From Pontederia crassipes (taxonomy: Eukaryota > Streptophyta > Magnoliopsida > Commelinales > Pontederiaceae), in the NCBI GenBank assembly GCA_030549335.1, contig JAUKPH010000017.1, positions 7,835,501-7,899,500 of the forward strand: a stretch of 64,000 bases of DNA, in the 5' to 3' direction. The position numbers and the translations under genes were made by a program. Under the pieces are notes generated by a model that worked only from the letters and a program-made list of their open reading frames with translations, was not told where the DNA came from and did not search any database. This document shows, one piece after another, positions 37,652 through 50,784 of the stretch; the stretch's first letter is position 1; each line of letters begins with the position of its first letter.

Positions 37652-39648
37652 ATGCTCAGCTGCTGCTGCCTCCGCCTGCGCGTCCGCTCCCTCGTCGGAA
37701 GACTGCGAAGGGGAGGCGGCGACGTCGCCGGGAGGGGCGGGAGACTGGCCGGAAGGTTCCGCTCCTTCGCGGCGAGGAGCGCCGCCGCCTGCTGCCGTCG
37801 CCGGAGAAGGATCATAACCGAGGTCGCGGCATGGTGGCGCAGCAAGGTCGTCTGCCGCGCACTCCGGCGCGCTTGGCCGGCCGCCGCCCTCCGCGTCAAG
37901 TCCCGCAAGGCCGACGGTACGTGCGTGATTTAAGACGCGCAGTGTTTATTTTTAATTCTTTCTCATGTTCCTGTCCTCGATGTTTCTTAGGAATGAATGA
38001 TTCAAGTTGATGATCTTACTGTTGCATCATGCATGTTGTACCCTTTTGTTCTGTAGATCATGTTGTACCATTTAAATGTTGGTATTGTAGCACATAACAT
38101 ATTTGCTCATTGTTCCTAGTTAAAGAATCATATCAATCTTTTTGTCCTGGATGCATACCTCACTATTTTGTTCGAAACGAAAAGATAGAACTCGAATAGA
38201 TTCTGCTTTTTGGGGGGACGCTATTAGCATTTGATCATTAGAAAAGAACGAGTACTTCTTGTCCAGGTTTCGGATCATGCAGCTTCCAGTACGATTCATG
38301 AATGATTAAATGTCAAAATGAGATTTTGATGGAAAATAGAATAAACATTTACTGCCAATTGCTTTTGGTAGCACTTGAAACAAACTATTGTTCTACCTTT
38401 ATTGCTTTCACTCTCGAATTAGATTGATCAAAATGCATTATAAATTTATAATTCTAAATGATGATTTCAATATATATATTATTAAGTATTAACCTCGACT
38501 TCATATGTATAATATAATATGTTCATGTATTATTATATACTTCAAACTCGTACTCATTCGTTTTACCCAGAAGAAAATAGTATAAATGAATAAACAAAAA
38601 TTTTCATTCTATAGTCTTGGCTTAAAGCGACGACGATGCTGGTGCACGATTTCTAGGCATTTTAAGGTGCCATGCATTCATTAGAGAAGAACAAAAAGAG
38701 AGGATAGGGGGAAAAAGGGACCAATGCTTCCAACTATGGATGGTAGAAACATAACATAGCCACTGCTTTTGATGCCCAACATTGGTTTTGAGGGGCATCT
38801 TAATTGCATCCTTCACTTTTTATCTTTCTCCTTTGTCCCCTCAATCTGAGGAGGCCAGAGGACCACTTGATTTATGATTAATGGTGATGATGAACGTGTG
38901 ATATTTTTTGGGGGAGATGGAATAAAGTATACAAAGGCAGCGGGCATGCTGCGAGTGCCATCATCCACTCATTGGCTACATGCCCTCTTCTTCTACTTCC
39001 TTTTTCTCTCCCGCTTTTTCTTTTTTCTTGGTCTTTGTCTGCTAGGTGAGAAGACATTTCTCTCTCGATTTCCTTTAATTTTGGTATATATTCTGTTGCA
39101 GTGTTTCCATTGTTGTTGCACCCTGGTCATGATCAATGATATCAAAGTTTCCTTGTTGGCTTGACCTCCAAATTTCCAAGTCTTGCACTACTATATATGT
39201 ATTGATACACATAATATTCACATACAACACCAAGTGTATAATTTGCTAATTAACGTGCACAAGGCTGAGGTGGCTTTTACCACTTTTACCTGAACAACTG
39301 TTCCAATCTTGTCATTTAAGGAGTTTTGATTTCCTCATCAATGATACACACAAAAAAGATTGATGGGACCACCATAATTACCAATACTGATAAGTCGATA
39401 ATATTACCAACTAGTGTATTTGCTTTGCAGTGACTGTTCTTATAGTAAGTTGTCCGTATTTATTGGCAGATGAAGGGATACTTAAGCTCCATGAAGATGT
39501 GCAAATGTGTGGGTATCAAGATGTACAAGTGATGTGGGAGATGCTCAGGAGGACGGAAATGGAGCCGCTCGCCAAACAGCAGCGCAAGCGTCCATTCTGG
39601 AGACTGTCATGCTCCTCATCCTCCATGAAACCACAGCAGCATTACTGA
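37652..39648 (+). CDS. Arginine-rich plant protein with conserved LHEDVQ..YxDVQVMWEML motif
   Basis: Function unknown. Two exons, 37652-37916 and 39470-39648, joined by a GT-AG intron with donor g|gtacgt, give 147 residues. The start is the first ATG after the likely promoter at 37380-37430. The N-terminal part (1-88) is Arg/Ala-rich with a Cys cluster (MLSCCCLRLRVRS) and no clear signal peptide. The C-terminal part begins DEGILKLHEDVQMCGYQDVQ (89-108) and continues VMWEMLRR, a block I recall from small uncharacterised plant proteins. The tail has KQQRKRPFWRLSCSS. The motif, sharp GC rise and valid splice sites support a real gene. A second acceptor at 39430 would add 13 codons in frame. Basic composition might suit nuclear or nucleic-acid contact, but that is a guess. 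Confidence 0.8.
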
Positions 39649-41135
39649 AATCTAAGATCTTAGCTCTCTACCAAGCCTGTTTAGAAACACCTATTGGGAC
39701 ATGAAAGAACCTGGATTGGAAAAGTGTGTTTGCACACCTCTCCAAGGACCATGTGTACATAATTTATATATGGATAGATGTTGAGAAAAAATATATATAT
39801 ATGGATAGATGCGTTAAATGATGTAATCGAGGACTCCTTCTCACCTCAAGCTAAAAAAACTAACAAGTGTTGTAGATGAAGGGGCGAATTTGGGCAGTAA
39901 GAATCATCGGTTTGGAGCTCAGAAATTGCACACACAAATTTACTTCAACAAGAGTTTGGGGAAAGGTTCTCCGATAGTCACTACCTACCATTCTTTTATC
40001 AAATAGCTGCAAAATCCCATGAGGATACGATGTGACAGCTTGATAAACTGCCAATTATTCAAAAAGAAACTAATAGAAAAACAATCATTTTTTATTTATA
40101 TTCTTAACCTTATGAATTCAGATATAAGAAGCAACTAAGAAATGGATATAGATTTAGATGTATATTATAGTATTGTCACAACTAGTTGATTTAGTTCATA
40201 GGATCTCAGTCATCATTGTAATTTTTTTCGCAAAATCATGATCTTTGATCGATTATCGATCTACAATCCTTTCACTTTCCTGACCAAAATATTGGTTAAT
40301 TCAAATAGTAATGGTTTTTCCACAAATCTTATGAACAAATTTTGAAATCATTTATTCTTACCACGTTAAACTAGTTAGTCAATCATTTCTTAACACTACA
40401 AAAACATTTTAGATTTATCAAATCCACTAGAAAAGAAAAGAAAAGAAAAGTGTCAATTGTCAATTAAAAAAGGCCCATATCCATTAGATTCTTAATTCTT
40501 AAGAGGCCCATCCTAAGAACAATTTGGCCCAGGAATAATCGTTTCCTGTCTGGTTCTATTTAATGTGAAACGTTAATTAATTAAGAAATGGATTTCTTAC
40601 ATTCAAAATTTATAAAACAAATATTCTCTTAAAACTTTTATGGATGGTGTGATTGTTTTCCTTAATCGAAATATTTTCCCTTGCTTGGAACCAAAGGTAA
40701 ATAATTTAATTGAAGTAAATTAGAGTTATCAAATTGTATGTGATGAATACATTGTGAACGTACGAGACACCATTTTTGAGTTAATTTCATATCAATCAAA
40801 ATCAATTTAAACTGCATATATTTTTTATATCCAACTTCAGATAATGAGTTTGCATGATATGGAACAATGAGAAATTTAATAGAAGACGACATCATTCTTT
40901 CACTTCTAAGGGCCCACACTAAAATGGTTTTATATTATAATATAATTGCATCCATCAGTTGCGTATTGGCTTATCAACTTGCCGCAACCTTCCAAGAACA
41001 GCCCCCGAGCTCAAATAAGTATTATAAATAAAACATTAATATATGATTTGTGTCATTCCCCACGCATAAATTGCAATCCAACTGAGATGTGTCAAATGCA
41101 TATAAATGTAAAATCCAGTGGGCTTAAACAAATGC
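39649..41135. other. 3' flank and spacer
   Basis: Presumed 3' UTR, then AT-rich sequence. No gene recognised. Confidence 0.4.

Positions 41136-41228
<93 letters not shown>
41136..41228. repeat. (ATT)n microsatellite
   Basis: About 31 perfect ATT units, giving poly-Leu and poly-Asn frames that are not genes. Confidence 0.97.
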
Positions 41229-42440
41229 GTGCCTTAATACTCTTAACCAGTTGAGATAAAAAAATATTTAACTCCATGAAAGAAACAAACTTCAAGCGTG
41301 CCTCCTCTTTCCAAGTCATGATGGCTTTTGCCATGAGAAGAAAAAAATCATATCTGGTCTTGTGGACATTTTTTATTTTTTATTTTATATTTCCCTTTTG
41401 ATCACTCTAGAGCACCTTAAAAAAAGTTTTATTAAAATTTCTATAAACTACAAGTTTTTCTTATATTCGTTGTCTCATCCAACTAATTGTAATAACCAAC
41501 ATGAAAAATCTAATAGCTTTTCTTAGCATCATACATATTAGAATAATTTTTGGAGTGCTTTAATTTTTTTTCACACTTGTTAAAGAAAATATGATAAGTC
41601 AATCACTTTAGAATTGACTTATAGATAATTTAACCCTCTTACCATGACTTTTTTGAACTAGACTAAGTACTGTATTTATCTTTTCAGAAAAATCTGCCTG
41701 AGATATATATCCACATACATGCACATTGATGAAAGGGGATCATTATGTATATACAACACAAGCCATCTATATCAGATGAGATGATGCTGATGCATATGAT
41801 TTCCCAGGAACCTAATGCAACCTGATCCAGGCCCACTGTATGTGGATAGCACATAATCCAGATGGAGCACATACAAAATTCCTGCCTGTTTTGTAGAATA
41901 ATGAGGTGAGTAATTTTTTTCTGCATCTCGTACAGAATTAATATATTGTTTCAGATGGCAAGAGATGCATGAGAGGTGGTGAGATGCCTTAAAAAAAATT
42001 CAGCTAGCCATGACAGGTGAGTTTGTGGGGCACAACGACTTTAGGTTTGGTGGAGTTCCACGCCCGCCGAAGTTTCCTGGTTGACAGAATCTGAGTGCCA
42101 ATGAGGGCTTACACCACAAAACATCCTTTCTGATGAGAGAGAAAGATGATGAGATGACTCAAGCCCCAGCCGCCCACCATGCATCAACTGCCATGAGTCA
42201 TCCCCCTAACTGAAAGAAGAAAGAAAGGGACATGCAAGAAGAAAATGGAGAAGATCACAGGCCTTTTCTCCAAGCATCATAAATAACTCTTCTTATTTCG
42301 GCCGTTGGAATTTGGAAGGTTCAAAGCATCATGACTTGCTTCATCAAGTACCTCTGTTTTTATTAGGAAGGAACTTATCTTATCACAACAACTATTCTAC
42401 AATGCTAAGAGCATATAGAATCATATATATACATTTATTA
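41229..42440. other. Spacer
   Basis: No gene or element end recognised. Confidence 0.4.
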
Positions 42441-43745
42441 GAGTAAATTTCAGCAACGATTATTCATTTAAATATATTCTCAATATGATCATTCAAATTT
42501 CGCATCACAATCATCGAACTTCAGAAATGTTTTAACTAAGATTATCGCTTTCGGCTATCGCCCATTTATTGGTGAATGCTTACGTTGGCACCACGTCTGT
42601 ATTTTCTCTCTCCTACACATCAGATTTTAAAAATAAATATTTAAGATCATCTAATATTTTAAAATTTTCACACGTGATCATTTATTTTTAAAATTTCAGT
42701 CATAATTACTATTAAAAACTTAATGTATATTAACATATAATATTATAATAGTTAATAATTATTATAATTAGAAAAATAAAATACTTTATTGTTATGTGTA
42801 TTAAATATATAATAATATAATTATTATTAATTATTAAATTAGTAAAAAATAGAAAAATAAAATACCCCATTGGGCAGTCTAGTACGATTTGGCACAATAC
42901 TATGCTCGTTGATCTTGTATCGGACCGTACTAACACTCGTTGAGAAGCCTGGTATGGTATGGCTCGGTCCCGATAAAATTCTATGTGCGTTGTGCTGCGG
43001 CAGACAACTTGCATGGAAGTTCACATCAATCTACACGAAAGTCCATCTCTAGGATTATCTTTTCTCAATGTCTACAAGAGATCATAACCTCTTTATGGTG
43101 TTGTTGCCTCTTTTTTAATATTTGTTTATTATTATAAAATTTAAATGAAAATATTGATGTGGTAGTATTTTTTAAAAAAAGAATTAAATGATTACAAAAA
43201 ATTAAATGTTCCTTAAACACTTTTTATTTTTATTTTTTTATTTTGCTTTTGTTAATTTTTTAAATTGTTTTAATGATTATTGTGTTTGAAACTTTTGAAA
43301 AGTTAAATAAGGGACACTATCCGTAAAAGAGCTATCGTCTCTCGATGGTAATTAGATTTTTTATATTATTTATTATTTAAGTTTATGTTTTTATTATTTT
43401 AATTTTTAATGATGATCATGATTAAAACTTTGAAAAATTGAATGACCATGTATGAAAAATTTAAAAAATGAATTATCATGCATATACAAAATTTGATTTG
43501 AGCGAAGGAGAGAAAAGGCTGACGTGATATTTTTAATTTTTTAAAATGGGATATAAAAGAAAGAGAAAATGTTGATATGGTGCTACACAGGCATCCATAT
43601 CAATGCCACGTCAATGATCCACTAATAAATGAGTGATAGATGATCACAATAAACATGACTGAAATGACTGTAGTGTTACAAAGTGAAATTGGATGATCAT
43701 ATTGAAAATACTCCTAAGTTAGATTATCATCGCTAAAATTTATTC
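42441..43745. mobile_element. Long foldback element, family B copy 2
   Basis: It starts gagtaaatttcagcaacgat and ends with the inverse atcgctaaaatttattc. The arms share ttttctctctcctacaca, ggcaccacgtctg and the mirrored gtggatcattgacgtgg-like text with the copy at 17122. It is more decayed than that copy. Flanks catttatta and catttctatt suggest an eroded target duplication. Confidence 0.7.
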
Positions 43746-44602
43746 ATTTCTATTGCATGAAACCAAAGTTCATGATTATTTAGAATAAAAATTATGATCT
43801 GCTAACATACAAGTTTTAACTTCAGAATTAAGGAGTTGGAATCTAATACCAACTACTCCTATACTTCTTCTTCCCATAAATTGTGAAGTTAGTCACTAAG
43901 GTTCTTCTAAGTCACCATATTTGAAGAATTATGTGAGACTGATTTATATAAGTTTGAGGCATGATTATTTACCTAAATATCACTTACAAATTTTATCAAA
44001 TGTCAGAAGTTTTGAACTCTTGAAATATGGACTTAGATATATATTTTTGTATTCTGATCTAGGAGCAATACCAAAGTGTTTCCTGTAACAATTGTTCGTT
44101 GTATATGGTGGACAAACAGAGTTATTCTTTGATCGACAGTCAGAATTTTATCGCCTTGAATTTGTTTGAGAGAAATAACCCTTTATGTGCGAAATTATAG
44201 TTCTTTTCATGTTTGATTATTCCAATTTTATTACATAACCATTACAATAAACATATTGTATTAATAACAAGATGATGAGTAGTTATATAACTACATAAGG
44301 TGATTTTCATAATTTGTATTTTAAATATTTTTATTTTTTTACCAGTATAAACTTTAACATTAAATTAGAAAAAGTGACCATGAAGGTCCTGATATAGAAA
44401 AAAAATGAAGCATACCATGAGTTAGGTCTCCCTCACACAAAAAGTAGTAGAACAACACCCTAACTTTGAAAAATAATTCGTTGCTTGGTTACATTTCCTA
44501 TTAACATGATAGGAAATAAAATTTGCAAAATAAGTTATCATCTTCTACACATCTAGCATGATGTTATGAAAGCCATAGATAGTGAGTTCTTTAGAATATA
44601 TA
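43746..44602. other. AT-rich spacer
   Basis: No gene or element end recognised. Confidence 0.4.
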
Positions 44603-45256
44603 TCAGGGAGAGAGAATTGATTCAAACATAATGTTGGTGATGCCCATATCCATGCACATGCTAACACCACATTTTAGAGTCGAAGCTTTATCCTCTAAAG
44701 CTGATGAGAATTTACGATGCAATGCACCTATAACCAAGAAGATATCATTAGTTGATCTGATTAAGTATGATCTACACCTTTTCCTTAATGGTTTAGTAAG
44801 GGAACCATCCAAATTCAGTTTGAATCCAAAGAAGGTGTGGGCTCCCATCATACTCATGTTGGAGCATTTGCCTCTTGAGGGTTGTCTCTCGGGTTTGTGG
44901 AAGTCATCATATTCATTACATTTTATGAGAACGAAAATAAGTATAATTTCTTAATGTGCATATGTCCCATAAACATAAGGAAATGAGGTATTGGATGATT
45001 ACTTTTGAGATAGGAAGATGGTTTTCCCTTCTTTAGCTGGCTTGGCATTGAAAAAAAATTGGTGCACGTGTATATAAATCCACAAAGAGTGCAAGATGAA
45101 TTTACAAAAAAGATCAAAATTGCTAAGAATTTCTTTGGTTGAAATATACAATGGACTAGTTTTCAAAGAAGTGATGTATGTTAAGAGATAGCTCGACATC
45201 CCATATAACTCTCCAATTGTAGTCCAAATATCATGAATATAAGAATGATCTAGCAC
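44603..45256 (-). pseudogene. Decayed LINE-type retroelement fragment (RNase H-like end)
   Basis: On the minus strand one frame (44857-44603) reads FFGFKLNLDGSLTKP and further on STLKCGVSMCMDMGITNIMF. This is the pattern of the plant RVT_3/RNase H-like domain at the end of LINE polyproteins, with the first catalytic Asp (LDGS) kept and the glutamate-containing AE step lost. An upstream frame (45256-44999) reads CKFILHSLWIYIHVHQFF, similar to the linker before that domain. The two pieces are separated by stops and a frame change, so the copy is dead. No reverse transcriptase domain is visible. Confidence 0.5.
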
Positions 45257-45397
45257 AATAATAAAATACTTGATTTCGCTTTTCCAAATCCATTTGACAT
45301 CACAGGGACATGGAGAAAAATGAATATAGTTTTATTATTATATTATACTTTTTCCTTGATGAGGAAATGCTATAAATAGGTCTTATGGTTCCTAAAT

Positions 45398-45828
45398 CAG
45401 GGGTGTTCATGGGTCGGTTTGACTCGACCCAATCCGCTCGATTTTGATCAGATCAAGTCAGTCTTTTTTGAAGGGATGGATTCGATCCAACCTGATCTAG
45501 TTCGGATCGAGTTGTATCGGGTCGGGTGGCGGGTTACCCGATCACCATTTTTCTTTTTTTCTTATGTTTTATATTATTTAATATAAAAATATGATATAAT
45601 ATTTATTTTAAAAGTATAAAATAATCTATTAAACATTTATATATTATTTTACACATCTTAAATATTTTATTTTAATAATTTTAATTTTTTAGTACATAAT
45701 ATAGGCTGAAAATAAAATAAAAAATAAAAAAAAACTCGGGTCTTCGAGTCGATCGGGTCAACTCGGGTCGAAAAATTCCGACTCATACCCGACCCGACCC
45801 AATCGACCTGATCCGCTGAACACCCCTA
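45398..45828. mobile_element. Non-autonomous hAT element (about 430 bp)
   Basis: It starts caggggtgttca and ends tgaacacccct(a), inverted ends of hAT type. The flanks share cctaaat (45391-45397 and 45829-45835), a 7-8 bp target duplication. Subterminal regions are rich in gggtcgg and cgacccgaccc words; the core is AT-rich without a gene. Confidence 0.85.
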
Positions 45829-46020
45829 CCTAAATGAATCTTGATACCAAGTTTCCATCAAATTATATTTACATAAGAGTTAGAAGAACTCCACAAAAGA
45901 TTCTTTCATAGTGTATATAACATATACTTATATTCTTCTTGTAAGTTATGATAAATGTTCATGTGCTTATTATATATGTACATACTTTCAAAATTATATT
46001 ATGGATTTAATAAGCATGTT

Positions 46021-46345
46021 ACGCATGTGTCAAGTAGATTTATACATATTTTTCTTTATTTTCTTTTGATATTTTTTACTAATAGTTTATAGAAACCTTA
46101 ACGATACCAAAAAAAGTAATTCAAATCATCAATAATAATTATATTTATTATTTCCAAAATTTTATGAATTTTTGGACATTATTATCCCTCATAATGGACA
46201 TAATATTTTTTTATAGTGTCCTATGATATAAAACTACTTTTTTTATTATCTATGATCTTTTAAATTATTTTTAAAAAAGATATTAAAAAATTAAGAAAAT
46301 ATGCATAAAGTCATTTGACACGAAAGATGTGTGACACAATCATTT
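46021..46345. mobile_element. Palindromic element, family E copy 2
   Basis: It opens acgcatgtgtcaagtagatt and closes catttgacacgaaagatgtg. The internal arms tactaatagtttatagaaac, aaaaaagtaattcaaatcat and the mirrored actactttttttatta match the 23936 copy. Confidence 0.55.
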
Positions 46346-46430
46346 TCCCTTATATTATATGATTTTGTGAATTTTATTTCAATATGTGATATTAAAGACA
46401 CCATGTCTTTGCTTTTTATTGTTTATCTCA

Positions 46431-46509
46431 TTATGTATGTATGTATGTATGTATGTATGTATGTATGTATGTATGTATGTATGTATGTATGTATCTATGT
46501 ACGTACGTA
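46431..46509. repeat. (ATGT)n microsatellite
   Basis: About 15 units of ATGT, ending in an interrupted atctatgtacgtacgtac. Frames through it (YVCM repeats) are not genes. Confidence 0.95.
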
Positions 46510-47832
46510 CATTTGTATATATGTATGTATGTATAATGCATATTGTGATCATACGTGATTCTTTATACATGACAATAAATGTAATTTGTTAACAATTTTG
46601 TTTTAAAGTTAATATATTTTAATGAAATTTGCTGCTTTATCATATGAAACTAATTGTTATATTTTCTTACAAGCGTATTTTTTGTACTTTTCAAAATCAA
46701 AATTATGAAATTTGTGACACTTGCATGATTTTGTGATTTTTCTCTTTTGGAAGATATCACTGTTGTGTTTTGAAAATATCATACTTATGTATTGAATATG
46801 TGAGCAATGTGTATTATTTATAATTAATCTCATATTTGCTACCAAATTTTGTTATATGGAATGTAATAAAATTCTTTCTTAGAAGCATATTATTTTGCAT
46901 TTTATCAAAAGTATAAATTTTGTCATACCTTCTTAAAGCATATAGCTATATGATTTTCTATTCTTTTACTCTTAGAAGAAAGTTTGGATAATGAAACTAC
47001 AAGTTATTCTTTTCATAATTATATTATTTTACATATACCAAAAATATGAATTTTATATAGTTAATTATATGATTTTGTTAATTTTGAAGAAAGTTTCTAT
47101 TATTAGGTTATATATGTTATTCTTTCCATAATCTTCTTTTATAAAATTTTGTAATACTTACATGTTTTCATAAAATTTTAACTTTACACATTTGTATCCT
47201 TTTACATCACTTGCATGATTTCTCCATTTGACTTTGAGAATTAATTTTATCTCCAAGTCATTAAGGACCAAAGTATATGAAATTGGGAGTCAAAATAATG
47301 TGTTGTCGAAAAAGATGTGAGGATTCATATATGAAAAAAATGATCTAGTATATGAATGAGACCTTAAAAGCTGGTTTTATTCACATCAACAAGATAAAGT
47401 ATTTCCATTGGTTTGTAATTTCCGGTGTCTCACTTGGATTCTTGTATTTTTTTTTATTTTATTTCTTTGGAATAAATAAACAGTTTTTTATTCGGGAAGT
47501 TGGAATAAATCCTTTTATCTCATTTAATTCTTGCTTATTGGCATTCCATTGAAACTAATAACAATAATTCTATCCCAAAGGAAAAAAAATACCATCAAAC
47601 GTTGTAGACTAGTGCCAATCCTTATCATTCAAATAAGTAAATAACAAGGCTCCAACTACTAAGTTGTCCTTTAGACGTAATTTACGTGTATATATCTATC
47701 TATACATCTCCTTTAACAATTGCATCAATTATATATGATTGCAATTTCGTTATCCAATGATGTGCCCCCTATTTTTTATGTACATCACCCATCATACTTT
47801 ACATAAGCAATCATGATCATTACTCTTTGTTC

Positions 47833-47865
<33 letters not shown>

Positions 47866-48609
47866 GAGAGAGAGAGAGATCATACGCAGCAAGGAATTGC
47901 TTATCCTCTCAAGCAATAAAGATTGAGATTGGATTAACTAATGGGAACATGATACAAGAGATGAGGGAGGAAAAAATGCCTAGGACAAAGATTAATTAAT
48001 TATAACTAATTGCAGGACAAGGGGAAAATGACCACCCTATAATTTACTTGTTAATGCCCCACTTTGACTTGCCTCGTATCCTCTAATTTAATTTAAATAA
48101 ACAAATAGATGGGGTCATCAAACTTAGAGCAACTTAACTATTAATAATAATTTAATTGTGGCGATTAATTTAAAAGCAAAATAGATGCAGGATATTAACG
48201 TCACCGTGTCTTGTTTAAATCCATGTTGAGTAACTCGAGTCAATCTGTGTATTTGTTGCGTGCAAACTTTTGCACTTCTTTGTGCACGATCGTTGCATTT
48301 GAACTCAAAATCCATGTTGACGCTTCGATTCATTTTAGGTCTATTTGGCTATTTGATTTACTTGTTGTCATGATATAACTAACAAATTGAATATACGATT
48401 AAAATTAAATATATAAAATTAGGTAGGGGATGAGAGTGATCGGGTTGGACGATTTTTTTCAGGAAATATTACTTAATATTTTCTCACTACTTTTTTTTTT
48501 CAAACACACACAAAAATGATATTCTTAATCATTTATCCAGAACAAACTCATTCAAATATTTTCTTTTCACATTCTATTTTAATATAATAGCATTTTAAAT
48601 TTTTTTAAT
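46510..48609. other. AT-rich spacer
   Basis: No gene supported. A (GT)n(GA)n microsatellite lies at 47834-47879. Confidence 0.4.
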
Positions 48610-48622
48610 GGACAAAATTAAA

Positions 48623-48785
48623 CCAATAAAAAGAGGTCAAGACGGACACTTGGTGAACTAATAGAGTAAGATCTATTGGTGAATAATATACCGAAAGGTT
48701 TGATTACTAATAGAGCGGAATGACGTCGTATGATCCATGTAGTCGACTCCATTTAGTGGGATAAAATTTTGTTGTTGTTGTTGTT
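48623..48785 (+). mobile_element. SINE with Au-like 3' end, second copy
   Basis: This 163-bp insertion is flanked by a perfect 13-bp duplication ggacaaaattaaa (48610-48622 and 48786-48798). The 3' part gacgtcgtatgatccatgta, then ttagtgggat and TTG repeats, matches the copy at 2698. Upstream, ggtttgattac near 48696 resembles a pol III B box and acttggtgaactaatag near 48648 an A box, as expected of a tRNA-derived head. Confidence 0.82.
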
Positions 48786-48904
48786 GGACAAAATTAAATT
48801 GAAATGACATGTCAACATTTATGAACATGACGGCATACAAAAATCACGGCGTCTCTTTACCGTTACGGGCACAAGCGTCCGTTTCGTGGCCTTAGCCATC
48901 ACTA

Positions 48905-48906
48905 TC

Positions 48907-48996
<90 letters not shown>

Positions 48997-49000
48997 TAAT
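48905..49000. repeat. Alternating (AAT)n/(ATT)n palindromic microsatellite
   Basis: Blocks of AAT, ATT, AAT and ATT follow each other, so neighbouring blocks are mutually complementary and could form two hairpins. The following 49001-50190 is AT-rich spacer with nothing else recognised. Confidence 0.9.
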
Positions 49001-50189
49001 AGTTGTTCATTATGCAACGACGACATCACCATAAAATTTAAAAAAAGTACTGGGTCAATTTTTGTCTTGCCCTCGTGGACGTCAACAAATCGCCCTTCAA
49101 AAGAAAACGTTTTAATTTGTGGATTAATCAAGCAGTCCTCGTTTGCCGGCTGCCACCAACTAATTCTTCATCAAATTCATAACAAATAAAAAAAATAAAA
49201 AAAATCAACTAATGATTGTTAGAGGTTGATCAACAACTCAAATTCCCATGCACAAAAAAAAGAGTAAAATTCGAGAATCAAATTCGAATTTGCACAAATC
49301 AAATTGTAATCTTGTTCTTGACAACTCAAATTCCATAAATAAAGTAATAGATAATCATTAATCCTTTCGATTGATTGATGGAGAACTAGATATCTTATTT
49401 GTTTATTGGAGAATGAGACAATTTAATTATAAATTTTTTTATTTTATTCATTATAATAGAGAAAAAATCATAATTTTTTGTATTAAATAATAAGATGACA
49501 TCGAAAACGTAAAGTTGAGTCCACATATATCGAATAAAAATAAATAAATGATAAGATAGAGATTTCTAATTTCTCTTCTCTGACGACAAAGAAAGTGAAA
49601 ACAAATTATTTTTCTCTTAAAAACTTATATTTACTTTTTTTTAAAAAAAAAGATGAGTGCACGAAAACGCCAACAGTTGGTCTTGACCATTTAAATATTA
49701 TCCACAAAAACGAGTAAGCGACCTATTCGAAATTTGAGCGTTGGGCAAACCATTCGCCATATTTTTATTGTTATTGAATCGTTTCAAGTCCACCACCAAG
49801 ACACGTATATTAATATTAATATTAATTTTAATTTTAATGCATGATCCGATTTATATTCCAAGCATGATTGCAATCATGTTCAGTTAAGATTAGCATTTTA
49901 ATTTGATTTGTCTGATTAATTTAACAGTTACTTGTTGTGCTTTATTAGTTCGATTCAAAAAATATATTTGATTGGATTTGTGATCTTACGGTTCTTTCGA
50001 TCACGATTTGTTTGTCTTGTGGATATTCAAATTATTCTGATGACACATTTTTTCTACTTCGGATGAACATTAAAAAAAATATGAATATAGGAAAATTAAT
50101 CAGAAAAAAAGACGCTTAATATAGAAAAAGAATTGAAAAGTGAGTGATATAATAAAAGTGGGACTTATTTCCATATATTGCATTATTAC

Positions 50190-50191
<2 letters not shown>

Positions 50192-50233
<42 letters not shown>
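50192..50233. repeat. (TTA)n microsatellite
   Basis: About 14 units, just upstream of the RING gene promoter. Confidence 0.95.
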
Positions 50234-50234
<1 letters not shown>

Positions 50235-50249
50235 ATGAGATCATTCCTT

Positions 50250-50749
50250 ATATAAGAAAGATGCACGTGGTTGTGTTTAAATTAGGTATAAATTTATTAA
50301 TCCATAATAGTTTCTTTTAATTCCTCTTTTATTTCTATAATAATAATTTCAAGAAGCAGCTGAAGAGATTTTAAAGAAAAAAACAAAAAGAAAAGTGAAA
50401 CGAAATGAAGGAAAAAAAATGAAAAGGTGAGCAATAAAAGTGTGGCAGACTCCACCCGCGCCCCAAGCGACCCAACGAAATCGCCGCCCTCGGCCGTCCG
50501 ATCCGATTTTCCCGCAATTTTGCCCGAAGCCAACGGCTTCGATCCGCTCTCGTGGCCTGAGCACACGGGCGCACTTCGGCCCTCGATCGCGACTTCATTC
50601 CTCTGCTTTGCTGCGGTAACGCCTTCGGGGTGGGAAATAAAATGAAAGAGGAGGTGCTCCTGCTGCGACCTCGTCGTCGCCATTCTTCTCCCTTTTCCGT
50701 GCGCGAACGATCACCTCTCTCTCTCTCCCTCCCTCCCTCCCTCTCTCTC

Positions 50750-50784
<35 letters not shown>

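Noticed and set aside
37363-37908. 181-codon minus-strand frame
   Set aside because: It is the antisense shadow of exon 1 of the small gene plus a TA microsatellite; the + strand frame splices to a conserved motif.
38874-39164. 96-codon frame in the intron of the small gene
   Set aside because: Hydrophobic low-complexity, no domain, and flanked by valid splice sites of the host gene.
41092-41334. Poly-Leu / poly-Asn frames
   Set aside because: Translations of the ATT microsatellite.
46331-46592. YVCM repeat proteins
   Set aside because: Translations of the ATGT microsatellite.
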